Shown one piece after another: positions 20,961 through 31,135 of a DNA stretch of 45,135 nucleotides; the stretch's first letter is position 1; every line of letters starts with the position of its first letter. The DNA is taken from the NCBI RefSeq assembly GCF_902826915.1, contig NZ_CADEGP010000016.1:1-45135 (forward strand), read 5' to 3'. The position numbers were made by a program, and so were the translations under genes. The notes beneath the pieces were generated by a model that saw only the letters and a program-made list of their open reading frames with translations, did not search any database and had not been told where the DNA came from. This stretch comes from an uncultured Nitrosomonas sp. (lineage in GTDB: Bacteria; Pseudomonadota; Gammaproteobacteria; Burkholderiales; Nitrosomonadaceae).

Positions 20961-23039
20961 ATGAACCGCTACGGACTTTGGCAGTACCTCATTATTGCGG
21001 TTTCACTGCTACTCGGCTTGCTTTACACTTTGCCGAATTTTTACGGCGAATCTCCAGCAATACAGATTTCTCCTTTACGGATTTCTACAAGCTCTGATAC
21101 CGCATTGTTGCAACGAGTTGAAGAAACATTGAAACAAGCCGACCTTGGAATGAGTGGAATTTTACTTGAGGAAGGCAGTATTAAGGTTCGCTTTGCCGAT
21201 ACCGATTTGCAGATGAAAGCGAAAGACCTACTTGAATCTGTGCTGGGCAACGAATATATCATTGCTTTGAATCTGCTTCCCAATTCTCCGCAATGGCTGA
21301 CAAACCTTGGTGCTTTACCCATGTATCTTGGATTAGATCTGCGTGGCGGGGTACATTTCATGCTTGCGGTTGACATGGAGGGGGCACTTGAGAAATCACT
21401 CGATCGTTATAGCATCGATATTCGCAGTACATTACGCGAAAAAAAGATTTCGTACACCGGACTTGAGAAGCAAGCTAAGAAACTAATCATAAAGTTTCGC
21501 GATGTTGAATCACGTTCAAAAGCAGAAGCAGAATTAAAATCAAATTTTGCGGATTTCGCATTAAGTACAGAGGAAGCTGATAATCGCTATCATCTGATAG
21601 CTGAAATCAAGCCTGAAGTTCAAATACGCATGCAGGATTCGGCTGTGATGCAAAACATCACAACATTGCGCAATCGTGTCAATGAGTTAGGTGTTGCTGA
21701 ACCTATCATACAAAAGGCTGGTGCAGATCGCGTGATTGTTCAATTGCCGGGTGTGCAAGATACCGCCAAAGCAAAAGATATTTTGGGGCGAACAGCTACG
21801 CTGGAAGTGCGTATGGTCGACGATGAGCATGACCTTGATGCGGCTTTGCGTGGCAGAATTCCAGCTGGAACAGAGCTGCACCAAGAGCGTGGCGGAAGTC
21901 CGATTCTCGTTAAAAAACAGGTTCTGCTCACGGGTGAACGCATTACTGATGCACAACCAGGATTTGATAAGGATAATCAACCGGCAGTCCACGTCAGCCT
22001 GGATAACAATGGATCGCGTATTTTTAAACAATTAACGCGTGAGAATGTTGGTAGAAGAATGGCGATTCTGCTGATTGAAAAAAACACAGCCGAAGTAGTT
22101 ACCGCACCGGTTATTCGTGAGGAAATCGGTGGCGGACGTGTGCAGATCAGTGGACGCATGACCAGCTTGGAAGCGCGGGATGTCGCGTTATTATTACGTG
22201 CGGGTGCATTGGCGGCACCTATGGATATTATCGAGGAACGCACTGTTGGCCCCAGCCTGGGTGCGGACAATATTACCCGAGGTTTTAATTCAACCCTTTA
22301 TGGATTTATCGCTGTTGCCATTTTTATAGTGGCCTATTACACAGCATTTGGCGTTATTTCTGTTATTGCGCTTGCATTCAACTTGTTGCTGCTGGTTGGT
22401 TTGCTATCCATCATGCAAGCAACATTGACATTGCCTGGAATGGCGGCACTGGCTCTCACAGTAGGCATGGCAATCGACGCTAATGTACTTATTAATGAGC
22501 GTATTAGGGATGAGTTACGTGCGGGCGCTTCCCCGCAACTCGCCATTCACGCAGGATATGAACGCGCATTTGGCACCATTCTGGATTCCAACATTACCAC
22601 CTTGATTGCGGGCATTGCCTTATTTGCGTTCGGTTCGGGACCGGTTAAGGGTTTCGCGGTAGTGCTATGCCTGGGTATTATGACATCCGTGTTTACGGCA
22701 ATTTTTGTGTCAAGGGGTATGGTTAATTTTATGTACGGCAATCTTCGTAAGCTCGACAATATTCCCATCGGAATAACCTGGATACCGGAACCTAGTTTAG
22801 TTATTGGCAAATCCGACTCCCTCTCCGAGAATGAGATTACTGAAACTACAGTTAATACAGAACCTAAACGCATTGAACAGACTAAAGAGAGCAGTATAAA
22901 GCCGTATATTGACAGTCAATCATCAGCCATAAACGAAGATAAAAGCGTAGCAGAAGATTCGGCGAAAGCCAGAGCGATATCTAAAAATAAAGCTAAAAGT
23001 AAACGTAAATCAGCTGACACTAAAAAAACTAAACAGTAA
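20961..23039 (+). CDS. secD: Protein translocase subunit SecD with extended C-terminal tail
   Basis: Uses the proton gradient to help pull secreted proteins across the inner membrane. One helix at the N-terminus (about 7-25), the periplasmic P1 domain including LGLDLRGGVHFML, then five helices in the C-terminal half with LLRAGALAAPM and GMAIDANVLINERIRDE, all SecD hallmarks. The 692-residue length exceeds the usual 610-620: after the last helix a hydrophilic tail of about 75 residues, rich in Lys, Ser and Glu, faces the cytoplasm. It starts 85 bp after yajC; secF follows after 24 bp. Confidence 0.97.
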   Translation: MNRYGLWQYLIIAVSLLLGLLYTLPNFYGESPAIQISPLRISTSSDTALLQRVEETLKQADLGMSGILLEEGSIKVRFADTDLQMKAKDLLESVLGNEYIIALNLLPNSPQWLTNLGALPMYLGLDLRGGVHFMLAVDMEGALEKSLDRYSIDIRSTLREKKISYTGLEKQAKKLIIKFRDVESRSKAEAELKSNFADFALSTEEADNRYHLIAEIKPEVQIRMQDSAVMQNITTLRNRVNELGVAEPIIQKAGADRVIVQLPGVQDTAKAKDILGRTATLEVRMVDDEHDLDAALRGRIPAGTELHQERGGSPILVKKQVLLTGERITDAQPGFDKDNQPAVHVSLDNNGSRIFKQLTRENVGRRMAILLIEKNTAEVVTAPVIREEIGGGRVQISGRMTSLEARDVALLLRAGALAAPMDIIEERTVGPSLGADNITRGFNSTLYGFIAVAIFIVAYYTAFGVISVIALAFNLLLLVGLLSIMQATLTLPGMAALALTVGMAIDANVLINERIRDELRAGASPQLAIHAGYERAFGTILDSNITTLIAGIALFAFGSGPVKGFAVVLCLGIMTSVFTAIFVSRGMVNFMYGNLRKLDNIPIGITWIPEPSLVIGKSDSLSENEITETTVNTEPKRIEQTKESSIKPYIDSQSSAINEDKSVAEDSAKARAISKNKAKSKRKSADTKKTKQ

Positions 23040-23063
23040 TAACCCGCATTAAGGAATACCATT

Positions 23064-24002
23064 ATGGAATTATTTAGATTTGAGCGTGACATTCCCTTCA
23101 TGAAATGGAGGCGAGCGGGGGCAATCGCTTCAATCGTAACGTTTATTCTTGCAATCTTTTTTATCTCGACAAAAGGGCTCAACCTGGGAGTGGATTTTAC
23201 AGGTGGAACAGTGCTTGAAGTTGGTTATACCCAACCAGCGGATTTAGAAAAAATACGCGGTGTATTGATTGGTCTTGAGATGCCGGATGCGAGCGTGCAA
23301 AACTTTGGTACCTCGCGAGAAGTTTTAATACGATTGCCCATTAAGCCAGAGTTTTCCAGTGCCCAATTATCGGAAATTGTTTTAGATGCACTGCGAGAAG
23401 CTGATTCTTCAGTTGAAATGAGACGGGTAGAATTTGTGGGCCCGCAGGTAGGGCAGGAATTATTGGAAAATGGCGCTCTTGCCCTGTTATTCGTTTCATT
23501 AGGCATCGTGGCATACTTGGCGATACGATTTGAATGGAAGTTTGGCATAGCCGGTATTATTGCTAATTTGCATGATGTGATTATCATTCTCGGCTTTTTT
23601 TCCTTTTTTCAATGGGAATTTTCATTGACTGTCCTCGCTGCGGTTTTGGCAATATTGGGCTATTCAGTGAACGAATCGGTGGTCATTTTTGACCGTATCC
23701 GAGAAAATTTCCGTAAGCTTCGCAAATCTTCAGTGACACAAGTAATTGATAGTGCGATCACGCAAACCATGTCGCGTACAATCATCACGCATGGCAGTAC
23801 ACAAATGGTTGTAATCGCAATGCTCTTATTTGGCGGTGAAGTGCTTTATTATTTCTCGTTAGCTCTGACAATCGGCATACTGTTTGGAATTTATTCTTCA
23901 ATTATGGTAGGCAGTTCTATCATCGTACTTCTTGGAGTTAAGCGCGAGGATCTGGTCAAGCTAGAGAAGAAGCCATTAGAAAATGACGGAGCAGTCGTAT
24001 AA
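23064..24002 (+). CDS. secF: Protein translocase subunit SecF
   Basis: Partner of SecD in the export motor. The 312-residue product has a first helix at about 19-37, LGVDFTGGTVLEV at the start of its periplasmic domain, and five C-terminal helices with VLAILGYSVNESVVIFDRIREN, the signature of SecF. Length is normal. It ends the queA-tgt-yajC-secD-secF group; no intrinsic terminator was found after it. Confidence 0.97.
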   Translation: MELFRFERDIPFMKWRRAGAIASIVTFILAIFFISTKGLNLGVDFTGGTVLEVGYTQPADLEKIRGVLIGLEMPDASVQNFGTSREVLIRLPIKPEFSSAQLSEIVLDALREADSSVEMRRVEFVGPQVGQELLENGALALLFVSLGIVAYLAIRFEWKFGIAGIIANLHDVIIILGFFSFFQWEFSLTVLAAVLAILGYSVNESVVIFDRIRENFRKLRKSSVTQVIDSAITQTMSRTIITHGSTQMVVIAMLLFGGEVLYYFSLALTIGILFGIYSSIMVGSSIIVLLGVKREDLVKLEKKPLENDGAVV

Positions 24003-24331
24003 GAGAGGTTTTTGGCTTGTTGCCTCTGATAAACTTGCAATTGACTGATAGTATGCTTAAATATTACATCATATCTGTTCATGATTGATTTCTACTCAAT
24101 TCGATCTTAGTCTTTTTGATTAGAAAAATTGATAGGAAATGTGAAATATAAGGTCACAGACTGCGGTTCCAATCAATAGGCGCTGCAAGCTCATATTTAC
24201 TCGATTTTTTATTGCATAATCTCACTATTCCCCGCAAAATTACAACCATCTGCACACGTTATTCTGCATGACTCGCTACATTTGCTTGAGTCGGACAGGC
24301 GGCTGTTAACAACCAAGAGAGAAAATAAAAT
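24003..24331. other. 329-bp intergenic region after secF
   Basis: No gene. Two weak dyads only: AGAGG/CCTCT at the start (24002-24028 region) and GACTC/GAGTC around 24270-24293; neither has a T-run. The end supplies AAGAGAG as the ribosome site of the next gene. Confidence 0.4.
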
Positions 24332-24772
24332 ATGTCCATAACGAATAATACCGCACCGGAAAAGAAAAATATTTGGCCCAAACTGATTACATTTTCATTG
24401 ATATTGCTGGTGATCTTCATTGCAGTGAGCTTACTGCCACGAAGTTTTTCTCAAGATCTTTCGGCCATAGGCCAGGGGACTAACGTGGTTGTATTGGTGC
24501 ATGATGGGAATATACTTCAAAGCACCGACACTATGGTTGCCATGAATGCAGTAAGAGATGATTTCGAAGAGCGTGTTGCATTTATTGTGGCTGATATCAA
24601 TACGCCAGAAGGCAAGCGGTTTGCAGATAGCCATGGATTCGGCCAGGCAGCCTTGGCATTTTTTGCAGCGAATGGAGATCGATTGCAAGTATTATATTCA
24701 GAGCAAACGGGTGAATCTTTGAGGCAGCATTTGAATACAGTCTTCAATATTAACCTAATTTCATCAGATTAA
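24332..24772 (+). CDS. Membrane-anchored thioredoxin-like protein without CxxC
   Basis: A 146-residue protein with one N-terminal membrane helix (about 15-35, LITFSLILLVIFIAVSLL) and a periplasmic domain with a thioredoxin-like pattern: a strand (VVVLVHDGN), a helix (TMVAMNAVRDDFEE), a strand ending VADINTPEGKRF, then QAALAFFAANGDRLQVL. The redox CxxC is absent and the whole protein has no cysteine, so it cannot act as a thiol oxidoreductase. The role is unknown; it may be a structural or chaperone-like thioredoxin fold. It precedes the porin by 163 bp. Confidence 0.6.
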   Translation: MSITNNTAPEKKNIWPKLITFSLILLVIFIAVSLLPRSFSQDLSAIGQGTNVVVLVHDGNILQSTDTMVAMNAVRDDFEERVAFIVADINTPEGKRFADSHGFGQAALAFFAANGDRLQVLYSEQTGESLRQHLNTVFNINLISSD

Positions 24773-24935
24773 TTGATGGTTTGTAAATAAAATTCATACG
24801 AAGATCATAAAAGTATTACAAAATGCCATCATAAGAATTCTTGTGCGAGAATTGCGCCACTTGTTTTTTGTATTTGCATTTTCGATAGGCTAATCAGCCA
24901 ATTTGGGTAGTCCATATTAGGAGACGGGCAGCATC

Positions 24936-26303
24936 ATGTTAAAAGGCAATCACAACACTCAATTGAAAATTAACAATACCAGTGTGAAATCATTTGTCGT
25001 TTTTGATCAGCTTAGTTTCTATACCGATAACAATAAAACGACAAACCCTGTATGGATGCATCTTTTTCTGATGGCTCTACTCACGAGTGTTTTTGTTTTA
25101 TTCGTATCAGATGCACATTCGATGGCGGGTGTAACTGCGCCCATTAAAAAAATGCTCAAAGTGCAAACGAATGAAAACAGATGGATCAGCTTAGGTGCAG
25201 GGTACCGTGGCTCAGGTGTATGGGTGGAAAATCCAAATTCTGGTAATTTGAGAGATGGAGCCTACAGCAACGACAATGCGCGTCTTTATCTCAATGGACA
25301 GTTTAATGAGCATTTCAAATTCGAGGTCAATACAGAATGTTTTTTCTGTAACAATACGGCTTCGGGTGAAAATCCAAGAATGTCGTATAACATTCTCGAC
25401 GCGATAGCCAAATTTGAATACAACCGCTATTTTAATATTTGGGGAGGCCGTATGTTGGCACCCACAGAGCGGGGGGAATTGAGTGGCCCTTTCTTTCAGG
25501 CTACCCATGATGCATTCAAAACCCCATTTTTTTCTCAAGATTTTAGTGTCAAATTTGGCGATGGTGGCGCAGGTCGTTATGGTCGTGACGACGGTGTAAC
25601 GTTTTGGGGTAATCTAGAGCCTGGTATTATTCCCGGTACACTTGGCTATGCAATGGGGGTTTTTCGTGGTTTGGAATCCTCGAAAACTGCGGGTCCGAAT
25701 CCGGGTGGCACTATACTGACAGCTGCGCGCGTTACCTATAATTTTATGAATCCGGAAAAAAATCCAGGCTACTACACTTCCAGTACGTATTATGGTAAAG
25801 CTGGTGATATTTTAGCATTGGCGTTTGGTATGTCATACCAAAAGAACGGCGCCGGATCGTTTGCAAATCGTAGTGACTTCCTCGGTTTTACAGGGGATTT
25901 ACTATTTGAAAAGGTATTACCTAAAAATATGGGTGTTACTACTGTAAATGCTGAATACAAACAATTTTATGCAAATTATTCGACGGCTGCATTTTCTGAT
26001 CGTGATTGTTTCTGCATGTTCGATGGCAAATCGTGGACAGTAACAGGTCTTTATATGTTTCCAACTAAAATTGGCATCGGACACTTTCAGCCTTACGGCA
26101 GATTTACCAGCATTCAACCTAATCAGAGCAGTAATAGAGAAGAAATTGAAGCGGGTCTAAATTACATCATTGACGGCTTTAATGCACGTATATCTGCGTA
26201 TTATCAGCATGGAGATCTGCTGAGGAAAGGATTAAATTACGCACCCGGAGTCTCAGGTCCAACGCAGGATGTTTTTAAAATCTCTTTTCAGCTACAGATT
26301 TAG
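24936..26303 (+). CDS. Outer-membrane porin upstream of the urease genes
   Basis: A 455-residue protein with a membrane-like signal (about residues 41-63, MHLFLMALLTSVFVLFVSDA) and a long run of alternating aromatic beta strands ending in FKISFQLQI, typical of outer-membrane barrels. The segment NARLYLNGQFNEHFKFEVNTE resembles phosphate-selective porin O/P-type proteins. ATG 24936 has AGGAGA 11 bases ahead, although this gives an unusually long 40-residue lead before the hydrophobic core; M41 (25056) lacks a ribosome site. ureD starts 40 bp after its stop, so the porin is probably the first gene of the urease transcript and may pass urea or other small uncharged solutes. Substrate is inference. 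Confidence 0.8.
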   Translation: MLKGNHNTQLKINNTSVKSFVVFDQLSFYTDNNKTTNPVWMHLFLMALLTSVFVLFVSDAHSMAGVTAPIKKMLKVQTNENRWISLGAGYRGSGVWVENPNSGNLRDGAYSNDNARLYLNGQFNEHFKFEVNTECFFCNNTASGENPRMSYNILDAIAKFEYNRYFNIWGGRMLAPTERGELSGPFFQATHDAFKTPFFSQDFSVKFGDGGAGRYGRDDGVTFWGNLEPGIIPGTLGYAMGVFRGLESSKTAGPNPGGTILTAARVTYNFMNPEKNPGYYTSSTYYGKAGDILALAFGMSYQKNGAGSFANRSDFLGFTGDLLFEKVLPKNMGVTTVNAEYKQFYANYSTAAFSDRDCFCMFDGKSWTVTGLYMFPTKIGIGHFQPYGRFTSIQPNQSSNREEIEAGLNYIIDGFNARISAYYQHGDLLRKGLNYAPGVSGPTQDVFKISFQLQI

Positions 26304-26343
26304 TGACTATCTACAACCATTTCTCATAAACCCTGAAAGAACT

Positions 26344-27291
26344 ATGCTGCTATCCACTTATCCAGAAGAGTCAGCAATCAAACAACGGAGCTCTCCTATT
26401 CTGAATAATCCCCAGCAGGCAACAGATGCTGCTATAGCCGGTTCAATTGTAAATTCGGATCACAAGCCACTGCAAGCAAGATTGTCGCTCAAGTTTTCTG
26501 AAATGGATGGAACAACGCGCCTCGTGGAACGGGATCACTTCGGCCCTTTGTTGGTACAGAAACCTTTTTACCCAGAAAGCCGAAAGATTTGTCATGTGGT
26601 AATTATTCACCCACCGGGCGGAGTCGTAGGAGGTGATCAATTAGAAATTTCGGCTCAAGTTGGTGCGTCCGCAAGTGCGCAAATAACCACACCTGGCGCT
26701 GCTAAATGGTACAAAGCAAATGGTCGCGTTTCACACCAAAAAATTAGAGTCAGTGTAAGCAAAGGTGCCTCTCTTGAATGGGTGCCGCAGGAAACTATTT
26801 TTTACAACAATGCTAACGTCGACGTCGATCATCAAGTAATTCTGGAAGATGATGCAATTTATGTGGGTTGTGAAATATTATGCTTTGGTCGTACCGCATA
26901 CGGTGAAACATTCAATAGCGGACAAATCAAGCAGCGCACTAGCATTCAACGAAATGGAAAAATGATTTGGCTTGAGCAAATACGTCTCTTGGGCGAGAGT
27001 TCTGCCATGAGTGGCCCTTTGACATTATCTGGAAAAACAGTCTGTGCTACACTCATTTTGACTGGAAAAGTGCTGCCTCAGTCTTTAATAGATTTTGCAC
27101 GTGAAGAGGCAATGATTGTTACAAAAGGTGTGGGCCAAGTTGGTATATCCCAACTGAAATCGGTAATTTCGGTTCGCTATTTGGGTGATTCGAGCGAGAT
27201 TGCACGGCACGTCATGCTGCGTGTGTGGGGTTTGTTCCGTCCAGAAATTCTTGGGTGCGCTGGAATTGTTCCGCGTATGTGGAACACTTGA
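26344..27291 (+). CDS. ureD: Urease accessory protein UreD (UreH)
   Basis: Scaffold of the UreDFG complex that delivers nickel to apo-urease. Family segments are clear: TRLVERDHFGPLLVQKPFYP, VVIIHPPGGVVGGDQLEIS, TTPGAAKWYK and WVPQETIFYNNANV. The frame is open back to ATG 26269 inside the porin gene, but ATG 26344, preceded by GAAAGAA, leaves a more normal N-terminus (315 residues) and no overlap. Even so, about 45 residues precede the first conserved strand, a little longer than usual. First of seven urease genes on this strand. Confidence 0.94.
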   Translation: MLLSTYPEESAIKQRSSPILNNPQQATDAAIAGSIVNSDHKPLQARLSLKFSEMDGTTRLVERDHFGPLLVQKPFYPESRKICHVVIIHPPGGVVGGDQLEISAQVGASASAQITTPGAAKWYKANGRVSHQKIRVSVSKGASLEWVPQETIFYNNANVDVDHQVILEDDAIYVGCEILCFGRTAYGETFNSGQIKQRTSIQRNGKMIWLEQIRLLGESSAMSGPLTLSGKTVCATLILTGKVLPQSLIDFAREEAMIVTKGVGQVGISQLKSVISVRYLGDSSEIARHVMLRVWGLFRPEILGCAGIVPRMWNT

Positions 27292-27388
27292 TTAAAGGTA
27301 TCATTGACTTATGGTGGTTTTCTAAAATAATCATACGGTTGTAGTAACTTAAGAAAATTGAAATGTTATTTTATTCAGGAGAAAAACT

Positions 27389-27691
27389 ATGGACTTAACG
27401 CCTAGAGAAAAAGACAAGCTACAGATATTCACTGCCGGATTAATCGCTGAAAGGCGTAAGGCACGTGGCCTAAGGCTAAATTATCCAGAAGCGGTTGCAC
27501 TGATTACCTGCGCAGTATTGGAAGGTGCCAGAGATGGGCGAACGGTTGCGGAGATGATGACAGCTGGTCAAAAAATACTGACCCGTGCTGATGTCATGGA
27601 GGGCGTGCCCGAAATGATTCCGGATATCCAGGTAGAAGCAACATTTCCGGATGGAACTAAATTGGTTACTGTGCATAATCCGATTGTTTAA
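27389..27691 (+). CDS. ureA: Urease gamma subunit
   Basis: Structural subunit of the cytoplasmic nickel enzyme that splits urea into ammonia and carbamate. The 100-residue sequence begins [20 protein letters not shown] and includes [10 protein letters not shown] and DGRTVAEMM, all diagnostic. AGGAGAAAAAC precedes ATG 27389. The 97 bp after ureD could hold a secondary promoter. Gamma and beta are separate genes, the common bacterial arrangement rather than the fused Helicobacter type. Confidence 0.98.
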   Translation: MDLTPREKDKLQIFTAGLIAERRKARGLRLNYPEAVALITCAVLEGARDGRTVAEMMTAGQKILTRADVMEGVPEMIPDIQVEATFPDGTKLVTVHNPIV

Positions 27692-27713
27692 TCATTGAAA
27701 ATAGGAGATCGTC

Positions 27714-28034
27714 ATGAGAGTACCAATGATTCCAGGAGAGGTGTTCACTGAATCGGGTGAAATTGAATTAAATGTCGGTAGGAATACTAAAACACTCACT
27801 GTTTCCAATGGAGGGGATCGTCCAATACAGATTGGCTCCCATTTTCATTTCTTTGAAGTAAATTCTGCCATGAAATTTGATCGGGAAGCTGCCTATGGCA
27901 TGCGCCTGAATATTATGGCAGGGACAGCTATCCGTTTCGAACCAGGACAAGAAAGAACCATTGAACTCGTTGATCTTGCGGGAGACCGAACCGTTTATGG
28001 GTTTAACCAAAAAGTGATGGGCAAACTTAAATAG
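27714..28034 (+). CDS. ureB: Urease beta subunit
   Basis: Second structural subunit, 106 residues. [35 protein letters not shown] and [20 protein letters not shown] are family signatures. TAGGAGATC precedes ATG 27714, 22 bp after ureA. It packs against the alpha subunit; length is normal. Confidence 0.98.
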   Translation: MRVPMIPGEVFTESGEIELNVGRNTKTLTVSNGGDRPIQIGSHFHFFEVNSAMKFDREAAYGMRLNIMAGTAIRFEPGQERTIELVDLAGDRTVYGFNQKVMGKLK

Positions 28035-28067
28035 TTTGTATCGTAATAATTTTACAGGAGTAGAAAA

Positions 28068-29774
28068 ATGAGCGTAAAAATTTCCCGTAAATCCTACGTT
28101 GAAATGATGGGTCCAACGACTGGCGACCGCGTCCGTTTAGCCGATACAGAACTCTTTATAGAAATTGAAAAAGATTTCACTACTTACGGCGAAGAAGTGA
28201 AATTTGGTGGTGGGAAAGTAATTCGGGATGGTATGGGGCAATCACAGCGTAATCATGCTGATGTCATGGATACTGTCATTACCAATGCAATTATTATTGA
28301 TCATTGGGGCATTGTTAAAGCGGATATTGGTATCAAGAATGGCAAAATCGCGGGCATTGGCAAAGCTGGAAACCCGGATATTCAACCTGATGTCACCATT
28401 GCTATCGGGGCAGCGACTGAGATTATTGCTGGCGAGGGGCAAATCATTACTGCAGGTGCGCTGGATGTTCATATACATTTCATTTGCCCACAACAAGCAG
28501 AAGATGCAATGATGAATGGGATAACGACCATGCTTGGCGGTGGTACAGGTCCGGCTGTAGGTACGGCGGCGACTACCTGCACCCCAGGACCCTGGCATAT
28601 TCATTCAATGTTACAAGCTTCAGATGGCTTGGTAATGAACACAGGCTTTTTTGGTAAAGGTAATGCGAGTCTGCCAACACCTTTAGAAGAACAAGTGCTT
28701 GCCGGTGCTTGCGGTTTAAAACTGCATGAAGACTGGGGTACAACTTATGCTGCCATTGATAATTGCTTGGATGTTGCGGACAAATATGATGTACAAGTCG
28801 CTATTCATACCGACACCATCAATGAAGGTGGATATTTGGAAAACTCCATTGCTGCGATGAAAGATCGTACTATTCATACCTTTCATACAGAAGGCGCGGG
28901 CGGTGGTCATGCGCCGGATATTATCGCAGTCGTGGGCCAAGAAAATGTTTTGCCGTCATCGACCAATCCTACCCGGCCTTATACTGTCAATACCCTTGAT
29001 GAGCATTTGGATATGTTGATGGTGTGTCATCATCTACATGCCAATATTCCAGAAGATGTTGCCTTTGCAGAGTCACGTATTCGTAAAGAAACGATTGCCG
29101 CAGAAGATATTCTGCACGACATGGGGGCAATCTCCATGATGTCCTCGGATTCACAAGCAATGGGCCGTATCGGTGAAGTTGTGCTACGTACATGGCAAAC
29201 TGCGCATAAAATGAAGATACAGCGCGGCACATTGCAAGAAGACACCTCAAGGAATGATAATTTTCGCGTAAAAAGATATATTGCTAAATATACAATCAAT
29301 CCGGCTATTACTCATGGTGTTGCACATGCGATTGGGTCGATAGAGGTTGGTAAGTACGCAGATCTGGTGCTGTGGAGACCGGCATTCTTTGGCGTAAAAC
29401 CATCCATGATTTTAAAGGGTGGAATGATCGCTGCAGCATTAATGGGTGATCCCAACGCATCGATTCCAACGCCTCAACCCATGCATTATCGCTATATGTT
29501 TGGTGGCTATGGTGGCGGAATCAAAACATCATGTTTTACTTTTGCCTCGCAGGCAGCATTAAATGCTGGGCTGGTTGATCAATTAAAACTAGACAAAGAT
29601 ATCATAGGGGTTAAAGATACCCGGAATCTGCGCAAGAAAGATATGATTCACAATGGCGCAACGCCTAAGATGGAAGTTGATCCGGAAACCTATGAAGTGC
29701 GTGCTGACGGGCAATTGCTGACATGCGGCGCTGAAGACGTATTACCGATGGCACAACGTTACTTCCTGTTTTAG
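28068..29774 (+). CDS. ureC: Urease alpha (catalytic) subunit
   Basis: Carries the two-nickel active site. All expected residues are present in the 568-residue chain: H135 and H137 (DVHIH), carbamylated K218 with H220 (LKLHEDWG), H247 and H273 ([17 protein letters not shown]), flap C320-H321 (MVCHHLHAN) and D361 ([11 protein letters not shown]). The enzyme should be active once matured. ACAGGAGTAG precedes ATG 28068. The next gene, ureE, is separated by 129 bp containing a strong hairpin, the largest gap within the ureA-G series. Confidence 0.99.
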   Translation: MSVKISRKSYVEMMGPTTGDRVRLADTELFIEIEKDFTTYGEEVKFGGGKVIRDGMGQSQRNHADVMDTVITNAIIIDHWGIVKADIGIKNGKIAGIGKAGNPDIQPDVTIAIGAATEIIAGEGQIITAGALDVHIHFICPQQAEDAMMNGITTMLGGGTGPAVGTAATTCTPGPWHIHSMLQASDGLVMNTGFFGKGNASLPTPLEEQVLAGACGLKLHEDWGTTYAAIDNCLDVADKYDVQVAIHTDTINEGGYLENSIAAMKDRTIHTFHTEGAGGGHAPDIIAVVGQENVLPSSTNPTRPYTVNTLDEHLDMLMVCHHLHANIPEDVAFAESRIRKETIAAEDILHDMGAISMMSSDSQAMGRIGEVVLRTWQTAHKMKIQRGTLQEDTSRNDNFRVKRYIAKYTINPAITHGVAHAIGSIEVGKYADLVLWRPAFFGVKPSMILKGGMIAAALMGDPNASIPTPQPMHYRYMFGGYGGGIKTSCFTFASQAALNAGLVDQLKLDKDIIGVKDTRNLRKKDMIHNGATPKMEVDPETYEVRADGQLLTCGAEDVLPMAQRYFLF

Positions 29775-29835
29775 CAGTTTCTTTATGCCTTGTTCTTTTT
29801 TGTAAAGATCACGGGTACAGGGGGGGTCATTTTTT

Positions 29836-29875
29836 ATAGCAGCTATCGCACATTTATTGCAGTGATAGCTGCTAT
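29836..29875. promoter_or_regulatory. Strong hairpin between ureC and ureE
   Basis: ATAGCAGCTATC at 29836-29847 and GATAGCTGCTAT at 29864-29875 form a perfect 12-bp stem with a 16-base loop; GCA and TGC inside the loop can add three pairs. It is preceded by a T-run (29830-29835) but not followed by one, so it is unlikely to terminate plus-strand transcription. It lies 28 bases before the ureE start, which lacks a clear ribosome site. It may act as an mRNA processing or stability element separating structural from accessory genes. Function is inference. Confidence 0.7.
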
Positions 29876-29903
29876 GTAAACAATAACTGATCGTAATAAT
29901 AAA

Positions 29904-30428
29904 ATGCTTACTCTGAATACTAAAATAGATCACGCAGACTCAGTGTTTGCACAACTCGTATTACCTTACGAAATGCGCGAGAACAGTCGGCTAAGGACGA
30001 CACTTGCATCGGGTGAGGAAGTGGCGATTTTTACTGTGCGAGGCACAATACTGCGGAATAATGACCTGCTCAAGAGCGATGACGGGCGTGTAGTGCAGGT
30101 CATTGCCGCTCGTGAACCTACTTATCGGATCACTTGTAAGACACCTCACGATTTATTGCGCTGTGCCTTTCATCTGGGTAATCGGCATACGCAAACCCAG
30201 GTTGGCGAAGCTTTCCTGCGGATTCATCAAGATAGTGTCTTAAAGCAAATGTTGGAAGGACTAGGTGCTTCTGTCATGGAAGAAGATGAACAATTCGAGC
30301 CAGAATCAGGCGCTTATGGGGGAGGAGGGCATCATCATCATGACGATGGTCATTACCATGCTCATGGTCCGCTTGCGCCCATACCGGCACGTCAAAAGAT
30401 TCACAGACCATCCGACTCGCAATCTTAG
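29904..30428 (+). CDS. ureE: Urease nickel metallochaperone UreE
   Basis: Binds nickel and passes it to UreG. The 174-residue product shows the N-terminal peptide-binding domain (about 1-75), the metal-binding domain with LLRCAFHLGNRHTQTQV (the conserved interface histidine region), and a His-rich tail (GGGGHHHHDDGHYHAHG, about 145-161) that stores extra nickel. ATG 29904 has no good ribosome site and follows the hairpin by 28 bases. ureF starts 12 bp after the stop. Confidence 0.95.
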   Translation: MLTLNTKIDHADSVFAQLVLPYEMRENSRLRTTLASGEEVAIFTVRGTILRNNDLLKSDDGRVVQVIAAREPTYRITCKTPHDLLRCAFHLGNRHTQTQVGEAFLRIHQDSVLKQMLEGLGASVMEEDEQFEPESGAYGGGGHHHHDDGHYHAHGPLAPIPARQKIHRPSDSQS

Positions 30429-30440
30429 GAGTCATTCATT

Positions 30441-31118
30441 GTGCAATCCGTTTTATTACTTCGCTTACTGCAACTAGCAAGTCCCTCGCTGCCAATTGGT
30501 GCATACACGTACTCGCAAGGTTTGGAGTCCGCCATTGAAAACGGTGCCGTGCATGATGAAAGCTCTGCGCGTGCATGGATTTCAGAAGCATTGAATGTCA
30601 TCGCGGATTTTGAAGCGCCGATCGTATGGCGCTTGCTTAAAGCATTTGCCGAGCGTGATTTGGCAGCCGTCAGTTACTGGACTGAATGCTTTGTTGCAGC
30701 ACGCGATACCACGGAGTTTCGCGCGGAAACAATACAAATGGGATATTCTTTAGGAAAACTCGTCACAGATCTAAAGATTGCAGACGATTCCCTAAGTGCA
30801 CTGTTAGCAAATCAATCCGAAATACCTTTACCTACCGCGTTTGCATGTGCCGCAGAAGCACTTGAAGTGCCACATGAGTCGGCACTGCTTGGCATGTTGT
30901 TCTCAATGGTCGAGAATCAAGTGTTAGTTTGTGTTAAATCAGTGCCACTGGGACAGGTTTCCGGGCAGAGTCTTTTATTGTCGTTGCATGCAACAATCGA
31001 AAAAGTGTCGCTACATGCACAGCAACTCAATGATGACGAACTATCGAATTGGGCGCCAGGATTGTCATTGTTGTCGATGCAACACGAAACACAATACAGC
31101 CGAGTTTATCGATCATAA
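30441..31118 (+). CDS. ureF: Urease accessory protein UreF
   Basis: All-helical partner of UreD and UreG in nickel insertion. The 225-residue sequence has [21 protein letters not shown] near the start and GYSLGKL and [12 protein letters not shown] later, all UreF features. Translation starts at GTG 30441 with AGGAG at 30427-30431. It ends 17 bp before ureG. Length is normal. Confidence 0.95.
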   Translation: MQSVLLLRLLQLASPSLPIGAYTYSQGLESAIENGAVHDESSARAWISEALNVIADFEAPIVWRLLKAFAERDLAAVSYWTECFVAARDTTEFRAETIQMGYSLGKLVTDLKIADDSLSALLANQSEIPLPTAFACAAEALEVPHESALLGMLFSMVENQVLVCVKSVPLGQVSGQSLLLSLHATIEKVSLHAQQLNDDELSNWAPGLSLLSMQHETQYSRVYRS

Positions 31119-31135
31119 TTTTTGAGGTATTACAC

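Noticed and set aside
24431..24747. Minus-strand frames under the thioredoxin-like gene
   Set aside because: Antisense shadows of a plus-strand gene with a signal-anchor and a ribosome site.
26269..26343. Upstream ureD start overlapping the porin
   Set aside because: The added 25 residues are not family-like and ATG 26344 has a purine-rich ribosome site.
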